A stretch of DNA of 64,000 bases. It comes from Chlorops oryzae. Taxonomy: Eukaryota; Arthropoda; Insecta; Diptera; Chloropidae. Below, piece by piece: positions 23,655-35,056 of the stretch. The DNA lies in assembly GCA_020466095.1 (NCBI GenBank), contig CM035807.1, forward strand, positions 102,243,502 to 102,307,501, written 5' to 3'. Both the position numbers and the translations under genes were made by a program. Numbering within the stretch: the first letter of the stretch is position 1; each line of letters begins with the position of its first letter. Below the pieces are notes generated by a model. The model searched no databases. It was not told where the DNA came from and worked only from the letters and a program-made list of their open reading frames with translations.

Positions 23655-23984
23655 TTCTTGGTTGGATGCTTGGCAACTACTAAGTCCAGTGGCCAGTGGT
23701 GGACTGGCCACGACAACGGGAAATTCGGTTTGGGTCAATGCCAACTGTAGTCTGTGGATCAATATCATGGGTAGTTTTTTATAAATTTTTTTTTCCTTAG
23801 GTAACGCCTCGTGGGTTTTACTCAGCACGGCCCTGCCAGAGCCTAGGGTGTACCCCAGCTTAATGTGGAGCCACATTTAACTTATTTTTTACCTACCTTA
23901 ACCTTAACTTTAACTCTTATTTCCCTAATATGACAACCTAACCTAACCTAACCTAACCTAACCTAACCTTACCTAACGTCTTTG
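23655..23984 (+). mobile_element. tRNA-derived SINE, diverged copy, with (AACCT)n tail
   Basis: Recognisable parts in order are GGTTGGATGC...GGCAACTACTAAG, CGGTTTGGGTCAATGCCAACTG.AGTCTGTGGAT, and CAGCTTAATGTGGAGCCACATT. The tail is TAACC-rich, becoming regular (ACCTA)n at 23,935-23,977. Relative to the other copies it has an extra ~40 bp between the anticodon-like region and the B-box region. It is older than copies A-C. Confidence 0.5.
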
Positions 23985-24144
23985 GGTTAAGAGTCTATTG
24001 AAACGAGGAAGATTGTTTTAGCCAGTCGAGCCTATCAATACAAAACAATACGAAGCACCAAGGGTATAGTCCAGCCTATGAAGAAGGAGGCCTTAACTTT
24101 TTTTTCAGTTCAAAATTAATGTATGTAGATTTGGAGAAGATTAG

Positions 24145-24345
24145 ACTGGTATGGTCAGGTCCTGATGGCGAATGAGAAGGGCTTTGGCAAAGAAAGGCTA
24201 CGCACTAGAAATTCAAGGCTGCAGAAAACGAGGACGTCCGAAACAGCGTTGGATGGACAAAGTGGAGGAACTGTTCGCGATTTGCGAACCCCGGGATTGA
24301 CCGGGAAATTTAAACACGCAAAAATAAGAAGAGGAAGAAGAGAAG
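24145..24345 (+). mobile_element. Decayed non-LTR retrotransposon ORF2 tail, fragment 2
   Basis: Plus-strand frames give DWYGQVLMANEK and, after a frameshift, ALEIQGCRKRGRPKQRWMDK followed by VEELFAICEPRD and a stop. WYGxV...RRGRPxxRWxD near a stop codon is characteristic of the C-terminal end of many non-LTR retrotransposon polyproteins. It matches 7488-7735. It sits directly before mini-me copy 2. Confidence 0.6.
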
Positions 24346-24351
24346 ATTAGA

Positions 24352-24860
24352 GTTATAGTCAAATACACCCCTTTTCGGCACAGATCAGCGGTCAGTTATT
24401 GTTTTTAAAACATTCCCTAAAACCACGACCTCAAAGTCGAAGGATTCTGGAGATTTGCAAGATCATAAAGGAGTCACATATGCCGAAATCTACTCAATTA
24501 CTGTATCAACACCTCCCATTTCAACACCCAATTTTCTATTTTTTAGACACCTATATAATGGGGAGATTAGAACAAGTTCAAATTTCAAATTTCATTGAAA
24601 TATCTCGAAAGGTTCCGATTTAATGGCAATTTTTGTGACTTTTGTGGGAGACTCTAGTACTGAAGATACCCTTAAAATTGGTCTGATCGGGTCCAAACTC
24701 GAACTTGATCTTAAACATTACCATCCAAATACTCACACCGGATTTTCTCGAATCCTTCCATTGTGTAGATAGACAGAAAGACAGGCAGACACGGCTAAAT
24801 CGAATCTCCTAGGGACGCTCATGGTGTTGCTGGTCTATCTCAAAGGCCCCACTCAATTCA
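24352..24860 (+). mobile_element. DINE-1/mini-me-like element, copy 2 (degraded)
   Basis: Shares blocks with copy 1 in the same order: GTTATAGTCA, GATCATAAAGGAG..ACATATGCCGA, TTTCATTGAAATATCTCGAAA, TAGTACTGAAGATACCC, GGTC..ATCGGGT and AGACAG...GACAC. The GACA block is eroded to a few units (24,768-24,796). A separate stub resembling the element start lies at about 24,030-24,050 (GTTTTAGCCAGTCGAGCCT). Confidence 0.5.
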
Positions 24861-26540
24861 ATATAGTGCAGAGGATTTTGAGAAACTATAAATTATTTCT
24901 CTCACATATTAAAATTTGAATAAGAGAAATTTGGCATCGATTCAATCAATTGAAATTTATGCTCCAAATTAGTCAATATTTATGAGATATGAGTTCCGAG
25001 AAGTGACTTAAATTTACGTTGTGTGTCTCAATCCCCCATTTTCAATTCCTTTTTCTTTCGTTCAACTGGAATTCAGTTGAAATTCAGACTCAAATTGATG
25101 AAGGCGATTGATTGACGAAACGAGCGAGCAATAACTGTGAAAATCTCCAGAGATTAAGGAGCGAAAATGCTCACCTAAAAAAGCGTATCGTAGGACAAAA
25201 AGACAGCAAATCACAATGCCATGGTGCTGCCTTGAAAAAGTGTACTTACGCACACACATACAAGTTTACACAGGCAAATAAAAAACCACTTCTTGTTAAT
25301 CAAGGGCATATGGCCGATCGGAAGCAGTGGAAATGCGTCAAAATTTTACGGCCAATAAAGAAAATGTCGTAATAGAAGAACAAAGGAATACATCGAACAG
25401 GAGCAGCAGCAGGATACCAAATGAGAAGCTGAAAGCTGAAATTCTATCATCACAACAATACAAATTCCGAAGGGTACTTTATTTTCCATGTTTTGGCCTA
25501 ACGTAACGTAACACATAAACAAATAAAATGCTCACTTCCACAAGACAAGTTCCCATATATGCATAACGCTTACGAAGGCCCATAAATAAATGTCAAGGTT
25601 TCAATTTGAAGACACTTGTCTGTGCATAAAATTTCAATATGCAGCAGAAAATTTGTGTTGTGTGTGTGTGTGTGTGTATCCTTATATAAAACTTCATAAA
25701 TAACATAAGGACACATAACGCACCAGAACGATGATAACGAATGTTACGGACCCAGAATCCGTATATCCAAAGAGCAAAATATTATATGACATGCGGCTTA
25801 CAAGCTCAATCGTATCGCTTCAAAAAGGAGACTAATAGACTTCCCCTATTCGTAAGTACTGCCTGCTGCGTTCTGGACTACTTCCGGAGCTGCGTTTACG
25901 TAATGCCATCGAATATTTTGCAGATGTCTGCGTTTATCCAACAAATTACACGCTAGAATGCCTGACTCTATCTAATCTACTTACTGAGTATGTGTGCGTT
26001 ACGGAGATCCTTTAAATTCAATACAAAAAGCGTTGGCAATTGGATGAAGAAAAGATTCCAAATTATGATGATTTCATTGCGGAAATGTGACAGTCGTCGT
26101 AACAAAATCATACACTGAGAGGAAAGATCTCTAAGATTTCCGCCGCAAATGTTCAAAAATATGTTCTGCTATACAGGGTGTCTGGGTTCGTTTTAAAAAC
26201 TGATTTGGGATGGGTTAGGTCCCAAAAAAGTATGACACATGCAGGACGTTTTTCAAGGAAATTTATCAGAGAATCGGGAAAAAATTTGTAGTATGTGTAG
26301 AGCATTTTCATACCAAAATTGCTCGCAGAGTTCGAAAATTTAATTAAAATTTTTAAATTTTCACTTTGTTTGCAAAATAATCGTTGAAACTGTAAATTAG
26401 CAATAGAAAACTTTTACCCGTAAAAGGGCCTGACAATTGGCTGTTGAGCTGTGTAAAACTGGTCTTTTTTTAGGTGTAAAAATTTTTTTTCTGAAACTAC
26501 TCGTATTCAAAATGTATTTCTTCCCCTTGTACTAATAAGG
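24861..26540. other. Intergenic/intronic DNA; no gene recognised
   Basis: Contains a (GT)n run at 25,655-25,676 and a short CGTAA repeat at 25,501-25,512. The TATACAGGGTGT at 26,172 resembles the start of a mariner-type terminal repeat, but no matching right end was found. Confidence 0.4.
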
Positions 26541-26544
26541 GTGT

Positions 26545-26748
26545 CGGCCACTGTGCCGTAATTGCTTAAGATGCCATCTTACGATGCGAGAGGCTATTGG
26601 TTCAACTCCCAGCTAAGGTCGTGGATGTTTGTATCGTTTTTTTTGTGTGTGTTTTTCTTTGAAATGGGAAATCTTCGTAGTACCACAACGGGCCCATGTG
26701 AGGCCTAAATGTGTCACCCTTAATGGTGACACCTACACTAACCTAACT
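26545..26748 (+). mobile_element. tRNA-derived SINE, copy B
   Basis: CGGCCACTGTGCCGTAATTG, a degraded A box (TGCTTAAGATGC), and B box GGTTCAACTCC, then the shared body CCACAACGGGCCCATGTGAGG and end ACACTAACCTAAC. It has an uninterrupted TTAA at the place where copy A has its 78-bp insertion. Flanks TAAGGGTG and TAAGGGTT may be remnants of a target duplication. Confidence 0.75.
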
Positions 26749-28529
26749 TCTAAGGGTTGCATTTTCGACTTCTACTTCTGGTACCATGGTCCCCTCTCTA
26801 TAAAGAAAATCTCTTTAGTACGGAATACCCGGTATATGGGTACTTCCACACGGACGCGACACTTATGTGAGCAATTTTATGTCCCGAATTCCATAATTCG
26901 GTAAACAGTACTTATGCTTCGAAATACTTTCGTGCAACTCATGCGGACTTTTATATTTATCAAAATTTCCATGCAGATCCGAAAGGCAATCAAATATATA
27001 CGGACGCGACAAATATGTTCCTTTTTCAGGAAACGCCCATATGATATATCATTACTTAAAATCCATCAATTTAACCACTTACCTTTTTCTCAGTGTATGA
27101 TTTCTTTACAGGTCTTGTTGTCGATGATATGACGCTGATAATTTAATAACTTCAATTTCATGGGCTGTGTAATCATCAGCTTCATTCAATGAGAGTTCCG
27201 TCAGTTTCAAATCAAGAAGCCCAAAATGTAGAAAATTCCTGAAATTAGACAAAACGAAAACAGTAGATTTTTGCAATTCTTCTGTTTACATAAACAAATT
27301 TATCCTTCTATTCACATAGCACATTATGTTTGCATACACAATTTTATACTTCTATTGATATTCATTCGATCGACTGCCTCTCCGTCTCCTTAAGAGACGC
27401 TTAAGAGTAAATAAAGTTATAAAAGAAAATTGCGAATTTATGAAGTGAGACCACGAAATTGAGGCGCACAAAAAAAAAATTGAAATAAACTGCTTTATTA
27501 TCCTCGTGCTGTCCTCGTGTATGTATGTTTCTTTCATCTTCTGTCCGTTATTCTTCATACTTGTACATCGACCCAAAAGTTTAAGCCCTCAGCGAATTCA
27601 GATGCTCTGATGTACAAGCGAACAGATGGCTTTCCACTTCCTGCATATTGCAAAAAAAAAAAAAAAAAATCCGCCAAATTGTATAATTTATATACCCGTA
27701 AGAAAAAAGGGAAATAAAATAGCACCAAAAACAAAAAAAAAAAAAAATTGTTTTTAAATTATTGCCATAAAAATTGCCAGCAGCGGGAAATGAGAACGTC
27801 GAACGTCGAATGCCGAACGCCGTCGAGTAAATCACATCATTGAGCCATCGAAGAAGACATGCGACAGAAATGTCAACGTTTGAGAAAATCCTTCTCTGGC
27901 TTTTATGACGAAACCGTCAAGGTGCTTGGTGACAATAAATTTCATTGCAATTTTTACGCGACATTGTCCGCGGTCATTGCTCATAAAACCCCACTCAATA
28001 AATTTCTTTTTTCCCTATTTTTATCTGTAGTGATCCGCATGTGATTGAATTTTTCTTTTTGTACTTCCATCGGTGACACTTCAATGTGTTTAGCTTTCCT
28101 TTCTTTGAGGAAATTATTATTATTTTTTTTTTTTCGTACAAAGTTCATTATGAGTGCATCGAGGTTATAAATTCTCCAGATTCTCGAGTGCCTTTTATCG
28201 TTATTTTTTCACATACATATTTCCCAATGGATCTACTCAAAAAAATTCCAATTGGCCCGGTTCTCGGTTGAACATCTGGCCCAGTGTTAAGGTGAACGAT
28301 ATCTCATGTCCAGTGGACCCCCAGCAATCATGCCCCTGTCTGGTCTGGCACCCTTTGTAATTTGACATGTACATATATTATTCAGGGGTGACATGGAAAT
28401 CGACTGGATTTTGAAGTGTTCGACTCGTATGCGAATAAGGGTTAATTTTTATAACAGAACGTAAGGATCTGTAACTTTAGGCGTAACTAGGAAGGCACTC
28501 TATGAGCCGAAAAACTTTTATCTCATTAC
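26749..28529. other. Intergenic/intronic DNA; no gene recognised
   Basis: AT-rich with homopolymer runs (27,649-27,669 and 27,731-27,748). Short frames have no domain character. 27,795-27,825 has a GTCGAACGTCGAATGCCGAACG-type degenerate octamer repeat. Confidence 0.4.
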
Positions 28530-28543
28530 CAGGATCACGCTGT

Positions 28544-29060
28544 TGTTAGGTATAGGATAGGAGTTATGAGGTTAGGTTAGTTAGGTTAGTTAGGTTAAGG
28601 TATAGGTTAGGTTAGGTTAGGTTAGGTTAGTTTAGGTAAGATTACGTTGGTAAGGTTAGGTTAGGTTATATTAGGTAAGGTTAGGTTAGGTTAGGTTTAG
28701 GTTAGGTTAGGTTAGGTTAGGTTAGTTAGGTTAAGGTATGGTTAGGTAAGGTTAGGTTAGGTATTAGGTAAGGTTATTAGGTAAGGTTAGGTTAGGTATA
28801 GTAGGTTAAGGTAGGTTAGGTATATAGGTAAGGTTAGGTTAGGTTAGGTTATATTAGGTAAGGTTAGGTTAGGTCAGTGTGGCTGCCATCATTAAGGCTG
28901 ACACAGCTAGGCCTCACATAGGCCCGTTGTGATACCACGAATAATGGAAAACTAGAAACAGAAAAAACGACACAAACATCCACGGCCTTAGCTGGGAGTT
29001 GCACCCACACCCTCTCGCTTCGTAAGTTGGCATCTGAACCAACTACGCCACAAAGGCCGT
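28544..29060 (-). mobile_element. tRNA-derived SINE, copy C, with ~330-bp telomere-like tail and 14-bp target duplication
   Basis: Read on the minus strand, the body (29,060 to about 28,875) has the A-box-like TGGTTCAGATGC, a degraded B box GGGTGCAACTCC, and the conserved end GGCAGCCACACTG. It then passes into (CCTAA)n. On the plus strand the tail is TTAGG-type repeat with TTAGGTA/TAGG variants (28,545-28,874). The flanks CAGGATCACGCTGT (28,530-28,543) and CAGGATCTCGCTGT (29,061-29,074) match 13/14, defining a target-primed insertion. Tail length far exceeds that of the other copies. Confidence 0.88.
28545..28874 (+). repeat. Interstitial (TTAGG)n-like array, SINE tail
   Basis: About 330 bp of TTAGG/GTTAG pentamer units with frequent AGGTATAGG, TTAGGTAAGG and TAGTTAGG variants. 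It directly adjoins the SINE body and lies within its target duplication, so it arrived with or grew from the SINE and is not a chromosome end. Confidence 0.9.
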
Positions 29061-29074
29061 CAGGATCTCGCTGT

Positions 29075-31362
29075 ATTCCGAACGGCTTTGCCAGCCCCAA
29101 TGTGTATTTTCGAGCCTTCCATAAATCAAACGTCATACTAAGGGTTTCATTGACAATACTAGGAAAACATTATTTTGCTAGTCCCCTCATCTACCCTGCT
29201 TATACAACCCTTTGACACGTGTCAACGCATGCCATCAACCTATAAAAATTTTCTCATACGTCCCTCACTTTGAAAACCAGTTACGGAGAACGAAAGCCTG
29301 TTCAATGACCGTGTAAACTCAACGTTTTCAGTTCATTTCAAAACAAATATCTCATCAATATAATAAAGGGTTGCCAAGTGATTGGAACTTCAGAGTTTTG
29401 TTTTTTTCATTTCTAAAGAAAGGTCAAAGGGATTCCCTTTCCGTGCATTTTCATGAGATGTTTTCGAAACATGTTTTATTCGTCTGTACAGGAAATAAGC
29501 AACGCCGTATGACCATGACTGCCGTTTGTCAAATTTTGTTTGGACAATTTTCCTTATGCATGCAATGTTTCCTGTTGGCAAGGTATTCCCACAGATAACC
29601 TCTATGTATGTGCCGCCTTTCTTTACTGCCTTTGTATCGAGGGAAAACTGAGCAACTCCCATTGACGTTTTGGGATTTGAAACATTAGCATTTAGCTATG
29701 ACCTTGAATAATCTACTCAAAGTTCATTGAAAGCACACAATTTTGATGGCCCAAGAAATATTGCTCCACTCATGATTCGTATTTGTAGACGTGTGATAAA
29801 CTCATAAATTGCAAATCCCTTAGCACAATCACTTAAGAACAAACGCAACAGATGCGCGGACAACAGCAGGAGGAACAACAACAACAAGAACAACTGACCA
29901 CAAAATCGCAAACAATTCACATCGAAATGTATATACATATATCGTTTAAAACAATAAGAAAAAATTAATCATTCCATTGCGACGATAAAAAGCATAAAAA
30001 TATAAAGCCATCCGCAAAAATGCGACAGCGAAAGCTTTATTAAGCACAACGGGTAATTTATAGGGTATTACGGAAACGTGCATTTATTAATGGTAAATAA
30101 CAGCAGAAGCGAAATGAGTTTTCTTTTTTTGGATTTTTTTTTTGTTTTTGGAAAACTGTCCGACGCCTGCGATGGACATACATACAAGGTACATATATGC
30201 ATATTTATAGGAAAGTGCACAAATGTATTTGTACGTTGAAGGCGAGAGCTTGTCATTTGACAATCATTGAGGAATAAATTTTCTTTCAAAAAAGCAAAAA
30301 AAAAAAAAAAACACCGAAGACGAATGCGAAATTGCTTAATTTCCTTCAAGCAGCGCACCGGGCGCAGAGCAGAGCCACCACGGAGGCGAGAAATAATTTC
30401 AAATGTAAGCACACAAAGCACGGCATTCTTCGAACGTAAAAGCTGTGTGAGGCAGCTTTTCGCATTAAAGACACTTAATTATAATTTTTAACGCGAAGGG
30501 ATCTCCCAACGCCCACCGAGTGAAGAGAAAGACGTACGAAGGAAATTGCTGCACGCCTGTCCGTTTTCTAGCGGGGTCAGCCGTCAGACTGTTCGGTCAG
30601 AACGCTGGTCGAACAAAGTCATCAGTAGACTAATTCATCATGGATGGCTATAACGATGTCGGACCATTACAAGTTGTATGAATTTTTGCTTTTTTTTTTT
30701 GTTTTTTTGGTGACAATTCGTTTTCTGCTGTCTTTCAGTGTCATTCGTGATTCTGCGACATGACGACAATGACAACACGACAAATTGAAAGTTGAAAGGT
30801 GACTGACCCATGCTCACAGCTGATTTCTCCGACGTATCCGAACCCAAATGACCAAGTGGTTTATCATTCGATGGAAAAGAGAGAAAAGAGGAGAGAAAAA
30901 TTGCTGACACATCTATTCAGCAGCCTTCCCTTCTTTCTGTCGGCCTTTGCTCTTGTTTATTTTCTTCTTCTGATTGTGTATAATTTATTTGCGCCCTGTT
31001 ATTGTGAGAACAGCATAAAGGCTACTGTTTCGGCTCGAAAAATCACAATATTCTTCGAATGCGCGGCTTATGAAAGACTCGAAAGAAATATGGAAAATAA
31101 CTCCATAAACATAAACAAAGAACTGATTAGAATTGTAGAGTCCTTCAAGCTATCCATTAGGCAGATCAACTTCTCAATAATTATGTATAGGAATAGAATC
31201 AAATTTAGAATAACGCATTTTCATGCGATATGAGAGAGGATAGTCTCTTGTTGGATAGCGAGAGGTGGAAGCATTACGCTTATATAGATCCTGAAAAGTA
31301 CCCATATACCTAGAGTCACGAGAGGATCCTACTGAACAATGTATTTGCTTTATGTGTTGCTA
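29075..31362. other. Intergenic/intronic DNA; possible promoter/first exon at 30.5-30.7 kb
   Basis: Between 30,490 and 30,620 the sequence is less AT-rich and holds several initiator-like TCAGT/TCAGA motifs. An ATG at 30,640 opens MDGYNDVGPLQ followed by GTTGTATG, a weak donor candidate. CAA/AAC-rich DNA at 29,870-29,895 is simple sequence. No other exon is supported. Confidence 0.3.
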
Positions 31363-31935
31363 TCCTGCAGTGATGACCCGGTCAATTTCCTAAGAAGGAC
31401 TGACCTTTGATCGGTCCAAATACTACCGGTTGTAATCTGGTAGTTCGCTCCATTGAACTCAGCTAGCCGGCGGTCGATAATAAAGGGGTTTGTTTGAGGT
31501 TAGTCTGGAAATGACACTTTCATCAACTTAGAATATATATAAGAAATAGGTTTTTATTCCTTTTTGACTATCTAAAACCTTATTGACAAAAAAAACTGAC
31601 TACGGTCAGCCGTTTGGACTAGTCCCTCTCCAATGACAGCCCATTTTATAAAAGGTCAGTTTGACCAATACATTAGAAGTGGAATTATGACGGGCAGGCT
31701 TGTAGAGATGGGGGTTGAAAGGGAGATTTTCCCTCTCCAATGACAGGCCCGGGCTTTATGAAGGGGCTTACAATTGGCAAGGGGATTTTTTTTGGTCGCA
31801 CATTTCTGTGAGGACCCCGGCAAAAAATCCCCCGGGTCCCAAATTTCTCTCTACGGGCCTGATGACGGGGTTAGTTCTGGTAACATGATGGACTGACCGA
31901 AGGCTACACTTGGGTCAGTCCATATTACTGCAGGG
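31363..31935. mobile_element. TA-flanked inverted-repeat element, 573 bp, with GGACTGACC motifs
   Basis: Left TA-TCCTGCAGTGATGACC and right, reversed, TA-CCCTGCAGTAATATGG. TA on both sides fits a Tc1/mariner/pogo-type target. GGACTGACC and GGTCAGTCC motifs recur near both ends. A CCCTCTCCAATGACAG phrase occurs twice about 107 bp apart (31,623 and 31,730). The segment 31,760-31,868 differs in texture and may be a nested insertion. No coding capacity. Confidence 0.5.
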
Positions 31936-31937
31936 TA

Positions 31938-33889
31938 TATACTTCGATGCTGCGCTCCACTACACAGTGTAGGCATGGACCGAATCGTCGAACCTGAGTA
32001 GAGTTCCGGTGCTATCCTCACCTCACGGATACCACAGCCCCCAAGATACTCCCCGAATGGCCGAACCCAGAATACCGGGCAGAATTACTAAAACGGATTC
32101 TGGACCTCCCAGTCCCTTGGTACCATGTTTGCGTTACATACCACGTTTATACAGCGGAATGAGTGAAACCGCATCAGACCAACACGGTTTTTCGTGCGCG
32201 TTTACACGATATCTTTGGTATCTTTTGGATCGTTAACAAAAGGGCCTATAAATAAATATTAAAAAGTAAGGATATTATTCAGAATTCTTTGTTATATTCC
32301 TATCACATTCAACTGTGAACACTCTTTTCTTTGAAACCAAAAACAAAACAACGAAAAAAAAGAAAGCTTATCGGAAGCTCGAAAAAATCTTTACGATGGA
32401 CGCGTCTGCATGAAAATTCTTCTTCTGCGATAGTTCATTGTTATCGCAAGACAAACATAAGTAATTCTTATCTCTCAAAGCGAGCCAACATCGAAAAGAA
32501 TTCGAGCGCTGAACTGTGAGACCATTCTTCTTCATCCGGAATGTTAATATTCCGCTCAATGCCTTCACCGATTATGCTTATGTGCGTTGATAACCAGGAC
32601 GGACCAAGACCAAAAGCCACGATAAGCACCAGCGGAGCACTCGTATAGCAAAGCAGAAGACACAAGGCTAAATAAGAGGCTGTTCAGCGAATTTATACAT
32701 TCTTGGAGAAAAGCAAACATTCATGCGTACTTCAATACATGCGTGCATGTCATACATGTGTGTGTGTGTGTGTGTGCGTAACAGCATTCAGAAGTGTACT
32801 CGAGTTTTAATTTTTTTTTTTTTTTTTATGAAAATACGGATAATGAAAAGGAGAAATAGAACGAAAGAACCCAATGAAAATGTAGCACGATACAATTTAT
32901 TCAATGTCGCTGTCGATTTTCTTTGCCTTCCCTTAAGACCACCGAGTGCTGCATCAATGCTTCATTCCGATGGCATATCGAGCTGCAATACGAAAGTGCG
33001 TTGCTTAAGTCTTAAGAAGATTTTGATTACGTTCTGCACATCGCTACTGATGATGCTGGTGCGCTGCTGCTGCTGCTGTTGCTGTTGCTAGGGCGCAGCG
33101 AGCCCGGGTATCATAAATTTAATCAGCATACAAAAGAGGGGCAAACGGATGAGGAGGGAGGGCCCTGTTGGCTTTTCTCGCAAGCGAAGACCAACCAAAT
33201 TTGACAAAATTCTTTACTTTCGCTCTTTTCATTTTTCACTTTTCCGTTTTATTTCTTCTTTGACTTCTTCATGCTAAGTGCTTCTTTTGTTGAACTCATC
33301 ATGCTTCGTCTCCATCGTCTGATTTTACTTAAATATTATTTTTATTTATTATCTTTTTATATACATATTATGTATGTATATTTATATATTTTTTTTATTG
33401 TATTCTTAAGATTACACTCCGTGATGCTTAAAGTTGTCATTTCTTTTACGTTTTGGTGCCATTTAAGATGATTTTTTTTTGTTGTGTGTTGTCAGTGCGT
33501 AATAATGTTGTTGTTTTAAGCATTTCATGCTATGATGTTTGTGTAAAATTATGAAAGTTCCAGCAACACAGGAAAGACTTTAGAGTTACACCAACAAAAC
33601 AAAGCATGCTTATCTCAATTAAACAAGTATTGAGGTCATAAAGTTATACCGCATCTCTTTAAGAAATTTCAAAATTCATTAGAACAACAGTCCATGAGAG
33701 GAGCCAAAAAAAAGGTTGAAATTATGCTTTAAAATATTTTGAAATCCCTCATGGGTGTACCTAGTTTTTCACAAGAGAGTTCTCTTTGAAAGCAGACAAA
33801 ACCAGAGGCGTTCCTCCTTTTTTTTTTTCAGAACAAAACCAAAGCATCACCCAGGAGACATTAAAGCCGAAAGTCGACGGAAGTAACTC
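31938..33889. other. Intergenic/intronic DNA; no gene recognised
   Basis: A (TG)n microsatellite lies at 32,757-32,778, a long T run at 32,811-32,827, and a CTG/TTG repeat at 33,064-33,090. Frames such as 32,009-32,236 lack recognisable domains. Confidence 0.4.
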
Positions 33890-34062
33890 GGTTGGTTGGT
33901 TAGGAGGGTGACACACCTAGGCCTCACATGGATCCGTTTCGACACCAAGAGAAATGAGAAAACAAAGGAAAACAGAAGCAGAAATGACCTCAGCTGGGAG
34001 TTAAACCCAAAGCCTCTCGCTTCGTAACTTCGCATCTTAACCAACCACGCCACGAAGACCAA
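33890..34062 (-). mobile_element. tRNA-derived SINE, copy D (degraded)
   Basis: On the minus strand: TGGTTGGTTAAGATGC, GAAGTTACGAAGCGAGAGGC, a degraded B box GGTTTAACTCC, then CAGCTGAGG and the shared body CATGTGAGGCCTAGG. It ends in a short CCAACCAACC remnant instead of the AACCT tail. Confidence 0.7.
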
Positions 34063-34274
34063 CCCTAAACTTTTATTTAAATTTTGTTTGACAGTACAAT
34101 CTCAGAAGCTCTATTAGGTATATTCCTCCGTAGTATGGAGCCTAAGATACTGCGAACATCTCGAAATCAAACAGTCTACCTACTGCCAATGCTAAGGTGC
34201 TCGAGTTATCTACATGGGACAAGGACAATACTCCGAAGCTAGTCTTCTCCGCTTAGCGAATCTCCACATGATCA

Positions 34275-35056
34275 ATAGTTAAGGGTTTTATAGTTAGACA
34301 AACCTGACAAAACAATACCTACCGGAGACAGATAAATAGTTAGCTATATACATAGTGGGTTTGAATATTTTTTTATAAAAGAGATCCCAAGACGATAACC
34401 ATTAAGACAAATGTCTCGAATGTCCGGTTTAAGAGGAGTTTTTGAGATTTTTTTGACAGACCCTAGTACTGGAGGTACCTTAGTAACACCGGCACACACA
34501 AAACCAAAGTTCTCTTACAGAAGGGTGTTTTTTTGGGGTGCTGATCGCGAATCCGGGTTCAGATTTTCCCCCATCACCCTCACCTCAGTTTTCCCGCCCC
34601 CAAAAACCCCCAAAGGGCTACTTTTCTAGGTGCATAAAATAAATACATAAATAGTCCAACTAACATTTTTTGATCTCCTGAATAAGAACTTGAAGTCGAA
34701 ATTAAGCTACGACCGTTAATTTTTCCTTAACACCCCTGCGCATCCCTTATCAAACCACCCTAAAAAGGTGATATTTCTCCAATATATAAGAAATCGAAAT
34801 ACATGTCCCGGAATAAGTTTTTGGGTACGCTGAGAAAGAATATGGAGTCCAAATTACGCTACGACCCTAAATTTTTCTTCAACACCCCTCAGTACCCTGA
34901 GCAACCACCCCCAGTACCGTGGAATATCTATAATGCATACGGACATGGCTAAATCGAATCTCTTGCTGAGGCGGCTAATTTCTATACATATCCATCTCGA
35001 CTATTTTCGGGTGTTACACACAGTCGCACGCACGCAATATACCTCGGATCTAAAAA
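34275..35056 (+). mobile_element. DINE-1/mini-me-like element, copy 3, with internal tandem repeat
   Basis: The start GGGTTTTATAGTTAGACAAACC and the block GACAGACCCTAGTACTGG match copy 1. The 3' part resumes at about 34,935 with ACGGACATGGCTAAATCG, CCATCTCGACTATTTTCGG and GTGTTACACACAG. Between them, about 34,495-34,930 is an added block carrying a degenerate tandem repeat. The GACA run is essentially lost. Confidence 0.5.
34600..34915 (+). repeat. Degenerate tandem repeat of about 140 bp inside mini-me copy 3
   Basis: Two units share AATAAG, AAATTA.GCTACGACC, TAA.TTTTTC.T.AACACCCCT and CAACCACCC (34,675-34,760 and 34,807-34,912). A third, weaker unit may precede them near 34,530-34,640. Similarity is visible but imperfect, so it is an old expansion. 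Confidence 0.55.

Noticed and set aside
26172..26560. Mariner-type element starting TATACAGGGTGT
   Set aside because: No matching right terminus or transposase sequence was found.
28545..28874. Telomere or chromosome end
   Set aside because: The TTAGG-like array lies inside a SINE target duplication with unique DNA on both sides.
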